A DNA stretch of 64,000 nucleotides from S010-17 sp036478895 (GTDB taxonomy: Bacteria; Bacteroidota; Bacteroidia; Flavobacteriales; Flavobacteriaceae): positions 1 through 64,000 of the forward strand of contig JAZGEV010000051.1 in NCBI GenBank assembly GCA_036478895.1, written 5' to 3'. Below, piece after piece: positions 36,154 to 43,415 of this stretch. The first letter of the stretch is position 1; each line of letters starts with the position of its first letter. A program made the translations under genes and the position numbers. A model generated the notes under the pieces. The model saw only the letters and a program-made list of their open reading frames with translations. It made no database searches and had not been told where the DNA came from.

Positions 36154-36525
36154 CTATATTGATTTCTTTATAAATAATGAAATGAGCTCTTTCATTTTTC
36201 CATTTAATTTTTTTAAAGGAATTTCTTCTTTACCTAGATAAATGAACATAAAAATATATTTATTGGATACATTTTCATACAAAAAGGGTTTGTTTAACCG
36301 ATAAGCTTCACGCATTAATCGCTTAATTCTATTGCGATCTACAGCTAGTTTAAAATTTCTTTTTGATACTGAAACACTTGTTTTTATTGGGTTTTTAGTG
36401 TCAAAATCTTTCTTTAAATAGATCAATCTTAACGGAAAAATGGTCACTGCTTTTCCATCTTCAAATAAATGTTTGATAAGCTTGCGGCTTTTTAATTTTT
36501 CGTATGTGTTATAGGCAAATTGCAT
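36154..36525 (-). CDS. rnpA: Ribonuclease P protein component
   Basis: 123 aa from ATG 36525 (MQFAYNTYEKLKSRKLI). RnpA assists the RNase P RNA in tRNA 5' processing. Seen: KLKSRKLIKHLFEDGKA, the phenylalanine strand FPLRLIYL, SVSKRNFKLAVDRNRIKRLMREAYR with the RNR motif. A longer in-frame start at 36582 is rejected because a consensus -7 element lies inside that extension. In contrast to the common rpmH-rnpA order, rpmH is not next to it, which is normal in Flavobacteriaceae. Confidence 0.93.
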   Translation of the reverse strand: MQFAYNTYEKLKSRKLIKHLFEDGKAVTIFPLRLIYLKKDFDTKNPIKTSVSVSKRNFKLAVDRNRIKRLMREAYRLNKPFLYENVSNKYIFMFIYLGKEEIPLKKLNGKMKELISLFIKKSI

Positions 36526-36530
36526 TGGTA

Positions 36531-36538
36531 CAAAGGTA
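36531..36538 (-). promoter_or_regulatory. -7 element of rnpA, leaderless arrangement
   Basis: Minus-strand TACCTTTG with only 5 nt before ATG 36525. The transcript would start at or within a base or two of the start codon. Same spacing as at 44570-44577. Confidence 0.5.
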
Positions 36539-36583
36539 TTCAAATTTATGATTATAGATTTCCAAAATTCAAGATAAATCAAT

Positions 36584-36591
36584 TATCTTTG
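36584..36591 (+). promoter_or_regulatory. -7 element of the acyl-CoA dehydrogenase gene
   Basis: TATCTTTG, 58 nt before ATG 36650. The transcript leader would contain the hairpin at 36619-36637. Confidence 0.45.
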
Positions 36592-36618
36592 TAAAAACTT
36601 AGTATTAATAAAAACAAG

Positions 36619-36637
36619 TTCTGAATCAAGTTCAGAA
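36619..36637. repeat. Short hairpin repeat in the leader of the acyl-CoA dehydrogenase gene
   Basis: TTCTGAA-TCAAG-TTCAGAA, perfect 7-bp arms, followed by TGACA. It ends 12 bp before the ATG. It resembles the dispersed motif CTGAAACAAGTTCAG-ATGAC that I remember from Bacteroidota intergenic regions. It is the only copy I found in this window. Confidence 0.45.
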
Positions 36638-36649
36638 TGACATATAGAA

Positions 36650-37828
36650 ATGGCACAAGATTTATTCACAGCACCAGATTATTTTAATTTAGACGATTTA
36701 TTAACCGAAGAACACAAGCTTATTCGCGATTCAGCGAGAGAATGGATAAAGCGTGATGTTTCACCAATTATAGAGGAAGCTTGTCAGAAAGCAGAATTTC
36801 CGCATCAAATTGTAAAAGGTTTGGCAGAAATTGGTGGATTTGGATCTTATATTCCAGAGCAATATGGCGGTATGGGCTTAGATCAAATGAGTTATGGATT
36901 AATAATGCAAGAATTAGAACGTGGCGATTCTGGTGTGCGTTCAACAGCATCGGTACAAACATCTTTAGTGATGTATCCTATTTTTAAATATGGAAATGAG
37001 GCGCAAAAAATGAAATATTTACCAAAACTAGCCAGTGGAGAATTTGTAGGCTGTTTCGGTTTAACCGAACCAGATCACGGATCCAATCCAAGCGGTATGG
37101 TAACCAATTTTAAAGATATGGGCGACCATTATTTATTAAACGGCGCAAAAATGTGGATTTCAAACGCCCCTTTTGCAGATGTTGCTGTAGTTTGGGCAAA
37201 AAATGAAGAAGGCCGAATTCATGGTTTAATTATAGAACGTGATATGGAAGGTTTTTCAACACCAACCACACATAATAAATGGTCATTAAGAGCAAGTGCA
37301 ACGGGTGAATTGATTTTTGATAATGTAAAAGTACCTAAAGAAAATTTATTACCAAAAAAATCTGGATTGGGTGCACCACTTGGTTGTTTAGATTCAGCTC
37401 GTTATGGTATAGCTTGGGGCGCAATTGGTGCTGCAATGGATTGTTACGATACTGCTTTGCGTTACTCTAAAGAAAGAACGCAATTTGGAAAACCAATTGG
37501 TTCTTTTCAACTGCAACAAAAGAAATTAGCAGAAATGGTTACCGAAATTACCAAAGCACAATTATTAACGTGGCGTTTGGGAACATTACGTAATGATGGT
37601 AAAGCGACATCAGCACAAATTTCTATGGCTAAACGAAATAATGTAGATATGGCTTTAAAAATAGCTCGTGAAGCAAGGCAAGTTCTTGGTGCAATGGGTA
37701 TTACTGGCGAGTATTCTATTATGCGACATATGATGAACTTGGAAAGTGTTATTACCTATGAAGGTACGCACGATATTCATTTACTAATCACAGGAATGGA
37801 CATTACTGGAATTCCTGCTTTTAAATAA
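36650..37828 (+). CDS. Acyl-CoA dehydrogenase, glutaryl-CoA dehydrogenase type
   Basis: 392 aa FAD enzyme. Seen: GCFGLTEPDHGSNPSGM (FAD/acyl binding, about 125-141), KMWISNAPFADVAVVWAK, SLRASATGELIFDNVKVP, LDSARYGIAWGAIGAAMDC, and the C-terminal VITYEGTHDIHLLITG with the catalytic glutamate near 371. These blocks, and the arginine in GDSGVRSTASVQTS that binds the terminal carboxylate, follow human glutaryl-CoA dehydrogenase closely. It would oxidise and decarboxylate glutaryl-CoA to crotonyl-CoA in lysine or tryptophan breakdown. No other genes of that pathway are adjacent. Confidence 0.9.
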   Translation: MAQDLFTAPDYFNLDDLLTEEHKLIRDSAREWIKRDVSPIIEEACQKAEFPHQIVKGLAEIGGFGSYIPEQYGGMGLDQMSYGLIMQELERGDSGVRSTASVQTSLVMYPIFKYGNEAQKMKYLPKLASGEFVGCFGLTEPDHGSNPSGMVTNFKDMGDHYLLNGAKMWISNAPFADVAVVWAKNEEGRIHGLIIERDMEGFSTPTTHNKWSLRASATGELIFDNVKVPKENLLPKKSGLGAPLGCLDSARYGIAWGAIGAAMDCYDTALRYSKERTQFGKPIGSFQLQQKKLAEMVTEITKAQLLTWRLGTLRNDGKATSAQISMAKRNNVDMALKIAREARQVLGAMGITGEYSIMRHMMNLESVITYEGTHDIHLLITGMDITGIPAFK

Positions 37829-37852
37829 AAAAATACCCTCAAAAAAATAAAT

Positions 37853-38410
37853 ATGGAAATTATTGATATTGTATTACTAGTCTTATTAGTTTATGGACTT
37901 TATAAAGGTTTTAAAAATGGCTTTTTTGTTGAAGTCGCATCACTTTTAGCTCTAGTTATTGGTGTTTATGGTGCAAGTCATTTTTCTTATTTCGCATCGG
38001 ATTGGTTAAAAACAAAAGTAGAATGGGATGAAAAATACATCAATGTAGCCGCTTTTGCTATGACGTTTATTGTGATACTTGGTTTGGTTTCCCTTATCGG
38101 AAAAATCATCACAAAAATTGTAGATGCTGCTCAATTGGGCATTTTAAACAAATTAGCTGGTGGCGTTTTTGGCGTTGCAAAAATTGCGTTAATACTTAGT
38201 GTACTTATCAATATTTTTGGACGAATGAATGATACAATTCCATTTGTTAAAAAAGAAACATTAGACAAAACTATTATTTATAATAAAGTAAAAGATTTTG
38301 GACCAACTATAATTCCTCATTTAGAAGAAACCATTCAAGAATTTAGGAAAAACAATCCGTTTATAAAAAAGACGGATAGTATTTCAACGGAAACTTCTAA
38401 ATCTAAATAA
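37853..38410 (+). CDS. CvpA-family membrane protein
   Basis: 185 aa with four membrane helices: MEIIDIVLLVLLVYGLYKGFKNGF at the N terminus, the typical CvpA opening, then LLALVIGVYGASHF, AAFAMTFIVILGLVSLIGKII and GVFGVAKIALILSVLINIF. A short charged cytoplasmic tail follows. Family members are linked to colicin V production and biofilm traits, but the molecular role is unclear. It lies 24 bp after the acyl-CoA dehydrogenase gene and 7 bp before panB, forming one transcription unit. Confidence 0.88.
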   Translation: MEIIDIVLLVLLVYGLYKGFKNGFFVEVASLLALVIGVYGASHFSYFASDWLKTKVEWDEKYINVAAFAMTFIVILGLVSLIGKIITKIVDAAQLGILNKLAGGVFGVAKIALILSVLINIFGRMNDTIPFVKKETLDKTIIYNKVKDFGPTIIPHLEETIQEFRKNNPFIKKTDSISTETSKSK

Positions 38411-38417
38411 AAATTTT

Positions 38418-39236
38418 ATGTCAATAGCAAAAAAACAATACAAACGCATTACGGTTAAATCGTTAATCGAAATGAAAGCAAATAATGAAAAAATTGCCAT
38501 GCTAACTGCATACGATTATACGATGGCGAAAATTGTAGATCACGCTGGTATCGATATTATTCTAGTTGGTGATTCAGCTTCAAACGTAATGGCAGGTCAT
38601 GAAACAACCTTACCAATTACGTTGGATCAGATGATTTATCATGCAGCATCTGTAGTGAGAGCAATAGAACGTTGTTTGGTTGTGGTAGATTTACCATTTG
38701 GAACCTATCAAGGAAATTCGCGTAAAGCATTAGAATCTGCCATAAAAATTATGAAAGAAACTGGTGGACATTCGGTTAAATTGGAAGGTGGCGAAGAGAT
38801 ATCGGAATCAATTTCTAGAATTTTAACTGCTGGAATTCCTGTAATGGGACATTTAGGATTAACACCACAATCCATCTATAAATTTGGAACTTACACTGTA
38901 AGAGCCAAAGAAGAAGAAGAAGCTGAAAAATTAATGGAAGATGCATTATTGTTAGAAAAATTAGGATGCTTTGCTTTGGTATTAGAAAAAGTACCTGCAA
39001 AATTAGCCGAAAAAGTAGCGAAAAAACTAACCATTCCTGTTATTGGAATTGGTGCTGGAGCTGGCGTTGATGGACAAGTTTTAGTTATGCACGATATGCT
39101 TGGTATGACACACGAATTTAACCCGCGTTTTTTAAGAAGATATCTTAATTTATACGATGATATGACTGGTGCTTTTAAAGATTATATTAAAGATGTAAAA
39201 AGTGCCGATTTCCCTAATGAAAAGGAACAGTATTAG
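38418..39236 (+). CDS. panB: 3-methyl-2-oxobutanoate hydroxymethyltransferase
   Basis: 272 aa. First committed step of pantothenate synthesis: methylene-tetrahydrofolate plus ketoisovalerate to ketopantoate. Seen: IAMLTAYDYTMAKIVDHAGIDIILVGDSASNVMAGH at the N-terminal half with metal-binding D residues, VKLEGG, VMGHLGLTPQS, and IPVIGIGAGAGVDGQVLVMHDMLG. No panC or panD is adjacent. Last gene of the acyl-CoA dehydrogenase, cvpA, panB unit; no terminator, but a purine heptamer array follows. Confidence 0.96.
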   Translation: MSIAKKQYKRITVKSLIEMKANNEKIAMLTAYDYTMAKIVDHAGIDIILVGDSASNVMAGHETTLPITLDQMIYHAASVVRAIERCLVVVDLPFGTYQGNSRKALESAIKIMKETGGHSVKLEGGEEISESISRILTAGIPVMGHLGLTPQSIYKFGTYTVRAKEEEEAEKLMEDALLLEKLGCFALVLEKVPAKLAEKVAKKLTIPVIGIGAGAGVDGQVLVMHDMLGMTHEFNPRFLRRYLNLYDDMTGAFKDYIKDVKSADFPNEKEQY

Positions 39237-39243
39237 TTTTTTT

Positions 39244-39310
39244 AGAAGAGAGAAGAGAGAAGAGAGAAGAGAGAAGAGAGGAGAGAAAATAGAGGCGAGA
39301 GAAGAGAGAA
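39244..39310. repeat. AGAAGAG heptanucleotide tandem array
   Basis: Five exact AGAAGAG units (39244-39278), a sixth with one change (39279-39285), then degenerate copies to about 39310. The plus strand is pure purine over 46 bases (39244-39289). It fills the gap between panB and the PhnA-like gene. Translated short frames over it are low-complexity artefacts. Confidence 0.85.
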
Positions 39311-39386
39311 AATCTGCTAATATCAGCACAATCTATGGGAAAAAAATAAGACACAAGAACAACAACCAAGTAAAGAAAGAATAAAG

Positions 39387-39974
39387 ATGAGTATAGAAAG
39401 AGCCTTAAATAAAAGAAGTAATTCCACTTGTGAACTATGTGCTGCAAAAGAAAAACTAAGTGTTTTTGAAGTGCCACCTGTTAGTGAGCCTGAAGAAAAG
39501 CATTGCATGCTAGTTTGCGAAACATGTAAATCTGAAATCACCAAAACATCCGATTTAGATGAAAATCATTTACGTTGTTTAAACGATAGTATGTGGAATG
39601 AATTCCCTGCTGTACAAGTGGTTGTTTGGCGTACTTTATATAAATTAAAATATCAAAAAGCGACTTGGGCAAATGATTTAATAGATATGATGTACCTAGA
39701 TGAAGAAGCGCTTAAATGGGCAGAAGCAACTGGTGATCACGAAGACCCTGCAAATAAAATTATTCATAAGGATTGTAATGGAAATATCCTTTTTAATGGC
39801 GATTCTGTAGTATTGATAAAAGATTTAAAAGTTAAAGGTGGTGGATTTACTGCAAAAAGGGGAGAAGCGGTACATAGAATTTCTCTTGTACACGATAATG
39901 AAAACCATATTGAAGGTCGTGTTGGTGATCAATATATTGTTATTATCACTCAATATGTGAAAAAGACTAAATAG
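39387..39974 (+). CDS. PhnA domain protein (YjdM-like)
   Basis: 195 aa. N-terminal zinc-ribbon pair CELCAAKE (residues 13-16) and CMLVCETCKSEI near 36-44, a central helical segment, and a C-terminal PhnA domain with KDCNGNILFNGDSVVLIKDLKVKGGGFTAKRGEAVHRISLV and YIVIITQYVKK. The E. coli homologue is 111 aa; this longer form is common in Bacteroidota. Despite the name, PhnA/YjdM is not needed for phosphonate breakdown, and its role is unknown. Monocistronic, between the two heptamer arrays, with a strong terminator downstream. Confidence 0.9.
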   Translation: MSIERALNKRSNSTCELCAAKEKLSVFEVPPVSEPEEKHCMLVCETCKSEITKTSDLDENHLRCLNDSMWNEFPAVQVVVWRTLYKLKYQKATWANDLIDMMYLDEEALKWAEATGDHEDPANKIIHKDCNGNILFNGDSVVLIKDLKVKGGGFTAKRGEAVHRISLVHDNENHIEGRVGDQYIVIITQYVKKTK

Positions 39975-39989
39975 ATTTTATTTAAAAAC

Positions 39990-40030
39990 CAAGAATCAAG
40001 AATCAAGAATCAAGAACCAAGAACCAAGAC
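39990..40030. repeat. CAAGAAT/CAAGAAC heptanucleotide tandem array
   Basis: Three CAAGAAT units, two CAAGAAC units and a partial CAAGAC, running directly into the hairpin terminator at 40031. Second heptamer array within 750 bp, on the other side of the same gene. Confidence 0.85.
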
Positions 40031-40069
40031 AAAAAACGCCCAATTTCAAATGAAATTGGGCGTTTTTTT
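40031..40069. terminator. Bidirectional hairpin terminator after the PhnA-like gene
   Basis: Perfect 18-bp stem (40031-40048 with 40051-40068), 2-nt loop, seven T on the plus strand and six on the minus strand. Core stem CGCCCAATTTC is the same as in the act-cox terminator at 44579-44616. It serves the convergent genes ending at 39974 and 40148. Confidence 0.85.
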
Positions 40070-40147
40070 ATATTAAAATAAATAACATCTATATACAATG
40101 CGTCTAGATTCTAACTTCAAAAAGCGAAGCGGTCTTAAGTCTAAAAC

Positions 40148-41236
40148 TTAATAACCCATTACTTCAGGATTTAAGATAACAAATTCCGTTCGTCTATTTT
40201 TTGCGTGATCTAATTCGGTACACGAATCTTCTGTTTCACAAAATACAATAGGTTGAGTTTCTCCAAAACCTTTTGCCGATATTCTGTTAAGATCAATACC
40301 TTGATTTAAAATATAATTCACCGATGCATTTGCACGTTGTGATGATAAATCGAGGTTATAAGCATCAGATCCTCGAGAATCTGTATGCGAACCAACTTCA
40401 ATTCGTAAGGTTGGATTTCTATGCATTAAATCAACAACTTTTTTTAATTCATCCAAAGCATCTTCTCTAATTTCGGCTTTGTTCAAAGAAAAATAAATTG
40501 GATTTATATTTACAACTAAACGATTTCTTACAATTTTCACTTCTTGTACAACTTCTGGTTCTTTTTCAACAACTTCTTTTACTATAGTTGGTTCTTCTGC
40601 CTTAACTACAGTTTTCTTTACTACAATTTCCTTAACTGGTTCTGGTTCTTTAACGACTACTGGAGCTTTTATATCTTCAGGCACATCAATACAACCATCA
40701 TTATAGATTAAAATCATTTCACCTAAATCCAAGCGACCAAAATACTTTTCATCTAAACCTTTAATAACAGCTTCACAATCTGCAAATAAGCGTTTGGCTT
40801 CTCTTCTAAAATTTTTAAAGAGAATATAGGTTTTACCACCATCTTTACTCATTACAATAGATTTGTCTATTTCATTATTTATTTGGCTCATATTTTGAGA
40901 CGGAAATGATTTATATAACTTATAATCACCATCAATTAATAGCAGTAATAATTTATATTTTCCTGTTCTACTATTTTGTACAAACTCAAAGTTTTTATAA
41001 CCTTCTTGAAACGCCATTGAAAAAGTTTTGATATTAGAAATAGGTATAATTTCTCTATCTTTATTTTTTCTTTTACGTGTTTTATACAAAAAAAGTTCTT
41101 TATTATGTCTTTTTGCAAAACCAAATTTTTGATCACCATTTTTCATGGTTATTTTTACTTTAGTTTTAGTAAGTTGAGCACTAGAATTTATAGTTCCAAT
41201 AAAAAGTAATGCGATAAATAATATCTTGTATTTCAT
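40148..41236 (-). CDS. OmpA-family protein with an N-terminal barrel-like SH3/Sm-type domain
   Basis: 362 aa. Signal peptide MKYKILFIALLFIGTINSSAQ, then a short beta-domain (about 24-72) with VKITMKNGDQKFGFAKRHNKE and IPISNIKTF, a region of unknown fold with paired cysteines (CEAVIKGL...YNDGC), a Val/Glu/Lys/Pro-rich linker (about 195-235), and a C-terminal OmpA domain with VGSHTDSRGSDAYNLDLSSQRA and NRRTEFVIL. The OmpA domain carries an extra cysteine pair (CETEDSC), likely a disulfide. The N-terminal pattern recurs in the nearby 104-aa lipoprotein. Confidence 0.85.
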   Translation of the reverse strand: MKYKILFIALLFIGTINSSAQLTKTKVKITMKNGDQKFGFAKRHNKELFLYKTRKRKNKDREIIPISNIKTFSMAFQEGYKNFEFVQNSRTGKYKLLLLLIDGDYKLYKSFPSQNMSQINNEIDKSIVMSKDGGKTYILFKNFRREAKRLFADCEAVIKGLDEKYFGRLDLGEMILIYNDGCIDVPEDIKAPVVVKEPEPVKEIVVKKTVVKAEEPTIVKEVVEKEPEVVQEVKIVRNRLVVNINPIYFSLNKAEIREDALDELKKVVDLMHRNPTLRIEVGSHTDSRGSDAYNLDLSSQRANASVNYILNQGIDLNRISAKGFGETQPIVFCETEDSCTELDHAKNRRTEFVILNPEVMGY

Positions 41237-41351
41237 ATTGATTTTCTTTGTGATGTAAACTTAGCGCAAAATCACTAAGTTATTGTTATTTATTTGTTAA
41301 TTAATATTATTTTGTTATGTAACAATTTTTATGCCTAAAACCCTAATTTAA

Positions 41352-41666
41352 TTAACCTATACTTATAGATAGTATTACCGAAAAGAAAATCAAAATAGAA
41401 TTAACTGTTTTTTCTTTTGAATAGGATTTACCTCTTATTGATTCAATCTCAGATAATTTAAGTGTTTCTTCTTCTTTTTTATGATAATATGTTAGTGTAT
41501 TATTGTCCTTTAAGAAAATTTTACTTTTTATTACATTACCACTTTTTGTAATTATTTTATACCTTTTAGATGTTTCTATTTTTGGAGATTTTAAATTTAT
41601 TTGATGATAGGCTTTACAGCTTCCTAAAACGAATATAAGAAATATAATGAATGTTATTTTTTTCAT
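41352..41666 (-). CDS. Small lipoprotein with SH3/Sm-like domain
   Basis: 104 aa. Lipoprotein signal MKKITFIIFLIFVLGSC (cysteine 17). The mature part has a short beta-domain: YKIITKSGNVIKSKIFLKDN, then TLKLSEIESIRG, the same pattern of strands and Gly/Ile positions as the N-terminal domain of the neighbouring OmpA protein. It ends in one hydrophobic helix (VNSILIFFSVILSISIG) reaching the C terminus. No family I can name. Third gene of the LRR, barrel, small lipoprotein series, 10 bp after the previous gene. Confidence 0.7.
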   Translation of the reverse strand: MKKITFIIFLIFVLGSCKAYHQINLKSPKIETSKRYKIITKSGNVIKSKIFLKDNNTLTYYHKKEEETLKLSEIESIRGKSYSKEKTVNSILIFFSVILSISIG

Positions 41667-41676
41667 GACTCTTGTT

Positions 41677-42537
41677 TTAATTTTTTTTCATGATTTGTTT
41701 TTTAATCCTGTTTGGTATACGGTAAGTCATTCCAAAATTTGTATTTCTAAAATGGAAATTAGTGTTGTTTATATGTCCAGCTTCACCTATTAAACTAAAG
41801 GTTACATTTTTAAATGATATTGCTCCCATTAAACCTCCAAAGCGGTAAATATTATTTGTTTTAAAATCTTCTTTTGATTTATTTGTTATCCAAGTTTTTC
41901 CAGAAAATAATCCGAAACTTATTTGCTTATCACCTTTCATTTTAAATACAATCTCTGTATTTATATTAAATGAGAAAAATGATTTTGGATTGTTTGTAGT
42001 TATCCTAATGTAGTTTTCCGAAAATTCACCTATGGGCATAGTGTCAATAAATTTATGATATTCTCCACCTTCGTAATGATAGCCAAATTCCAAACCAAAC
42101 AAACGATAGTCTATTGTTTTTTTTGAAATATTATAATTAAATCCTGTTTTGGCATCTATGGTATAATAACTTTTTTCAATTGTATTTTTTATATAATCAT
42201 TTAATGTATTACTGAATTCATACTTACCAAAGCTTGCACCTAAACCATAATGTAAATTGTAGTTTTTATCTGTGATACTTCTATGAATTCTTAACGAACT
42301 ATGCGTTTTTAAATCTTCTGATTCATTTCTGTTTTGTGTATTTTCACCATTGCCAATCTCAGCTGTAGCATAGATTGTGCTTTCTTTTTCACCTTTATAA
42401 ACAGGTTTTGTAGTGTAAGATTTTACTGAACCAAATGTAGCACTTGAATATTTATAGATATCCCTTACTCTACTAGATGATCCACATGAATATAACAGAA
42501 TTATAGTTATTGTTAAAATTATGTATTTCATTTTCAT
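41677..42537 (-). CDS. Lipoprotein with predicted outer-membrane beta-barrel
   Basis: 286 aa, unrecognised. Lipoprotein signal MKMKYIILTITIILLYSC (cysteine 18; a start at the second Met is equally possible). The mature chain is rich in alternating polar and aromatic strands, e.g. HYGLGASFGKYEF, YRLFGLEFGYHYEGGEYH, FSFNINTEIVFKM, ISFGLFSGKTWIT and GGLMGAISFKNVTFSLIGEAGHI, which suggests an 8- to 10-stranded beta-barrel. A basic tail RIPNRIKKQIMKKN ends it. Middle gene of the lipoprotein series, 15 bp after the LRR gene. Confidence 0.7.
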   Translation of the reverse strand: MKMKYIILTITIILLYSCGSSSRVRDIYKYSSATFGSVKSYTTKPVYKGEKESTIYATAEIGNGENTQNRNESEDLKTHSSLRIHRSITDKNYNLHYGLGASFGKYEFSNTLNDYIKNTIEKSYYTIDAKTGFNYNISKKTIDYRLFGLEFGYHYEGGEYHKFIDTMPIGEFSENYIRITTNNPKSFFSFNINTEIVFKMKGDKQISFGLFSGKTWITNKSKEDFKTNNIYRFGGLMGAISFKNVTFSLIGEAGHINNTNFHFRNTNFGMTYRIPNRIKKQIMKKN

Positions 42538-42552
42538 AAATTCGTTTTATTT

Positions 42553-43275
42553 TTAATCATTTGTAGAATCAATATTACAATCCAATGAATATATTGTTTG
42601 ATTTGGAATCCACCAATCTCCAGATTCTGCAAAATTCACATCGTCAACTAGGATACATTCTAACAGAGGATTGTTATAGCTGCATTTTAAGAAAACATTT
42701 ATATTATTTCCATTTTTAATATTAATTCTCTTTAATTTTCTACTACAAATTATTGTCACTCTTTTTAAATTTATATTATTTGAAATATCTAAATAGGCTA
42801 TTTTCGTAGTCCTAATTTCTAGAAATTTTAAATTTATATTATTCTCTAAGTTTATTACTGAAAAAGGATTTACAGCACAGTTTAAGTTTTCTAGCATAAT
42901 ATTTTGACTTAAATCAATACTAGTTACTTTATTCCTTGCAAAATTTAATTCCACAATATTTTCAAATTTTTCGATTCCAATCATGCTTGAAATTTCGTTA
43001 TCTGATACTTTTATTTTTCCGTTAAAGGCAAGTGCTTCATCAAAAGTAATTTCATTATCTAAATTGATATTAATAGTAAAATTATTTAAAAGAATTTCTT
43101 TTAATGTATTATCTTCAAAATAGACAAAAGGGCCATTTCCAATAGTATAGTTGAAATGTTCTTCTTTAACATTCGATTCTTCTTCGCTTTCTTGTAGCTC
43201 GTAATTTGTGTTTACACACGATGTAAAATTTATTGAAATAACTAGTAAAAGGCAGAATGTGAAAATAGATTTCAT
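42553..43275 (-). CDS. Leucine-rich-repeat lipoprotein
   Basis: 240 aa. Lipoprotein signal MKSIFTFCLLLVISINFTSC (cysteine 20), an acidic stretch with EESEEESNVKEEHF-like composition, then LRR-type repeats of about 21 residues (about 110-195): NIVELNFARNKVTSIDLSQN, ENLNCAVNPFSVINLENN, KFLEIRTTKIAYLDISNN, KRVTIICSRKLKRINIKN. A C-terminal part with CSYNNPLLECILVDD and WWIPNQTIYSLDC may form disulfides. Such LRR surface proteins bind proteins or glycans. It heads a three-gene series behind a promoter and a long palindrome. Confidence 0.8.
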   Translation of the reverse strand: MKSIFTFCLLLVISINFTSCVNTNYELQESEEESNVKEEHFNYTIGNGPFVYFEDNTLKEILLNNFTININLDNEITFDEALAFNGKIKVSDNEISSMIGIEKFENIVELNFARNKVTSIDLSQNIMLENLNCAVNPFSVINLENNINLKFLEIRTTKIAYLDISNNINLKRVTIICSRKLKRINIKNGNNINVFLKCSYNNPLLECILVDDVNFAESGDWWIPNQTIYSLDCNIDSTND

Positions 43276-43305
43276 AGTTTATATTTTATAAAATTTGAAT
43301 AATAT

Positions 43306-43313
43306 CAAAACTA
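43306..43313 (-). promoter_or_regulatory. -7 element of the LRR lipoprotein series
   Basis: Minus-strand TAGTTTTG, 30 nt before ATG 43275. The palindrome at 43335-43365 starts 21 bp further upstream. Confidence 0.45.
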
Positions 43314-43334
43314 TGAAATGTTCAAATAAAAGTA

Positions 43335-43365
43335 TCCTAAATCATATGTCACATATGATTTAGGA
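43335..43365. promoter_or_regulatory. Long perfect palindrome upstream of the lipoprotein series
   Basis: TCCTAAATCATATG, 3-nt centre, CATATGATTTAGGA: perfect 14-bp arms. It lies 50 bp after the AraC-type regulator stop and about -35 to -65 relative to the predicted start of the LRR gene transcript. No proper T-run follows on the minus strand, so it is a poor terminator and a better operator candidate; both readings stay open. Confidence 0.5.
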
Positions 43366-43415
43366 CAAATTTATTTTCTAGAACTGCCTCTAATCCTTTA
43401 ATTTATTAAGATTGC

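Noticed and set aside
39202..39384. Open reading frame over the AGAAGAG array, rich in Arg, Glu and Lys
   Set aside because: It is generated by translating the heptamer repeat, overlaps the panB 3' end in another frame, and shows no conserved pattern. The antisense frames at 39214-39544 are the same artefact.
39990..40030. Possible CRISPR array
   Set aside because: Units are contiguous heptamers without spacers, and no cas genes are in the window.
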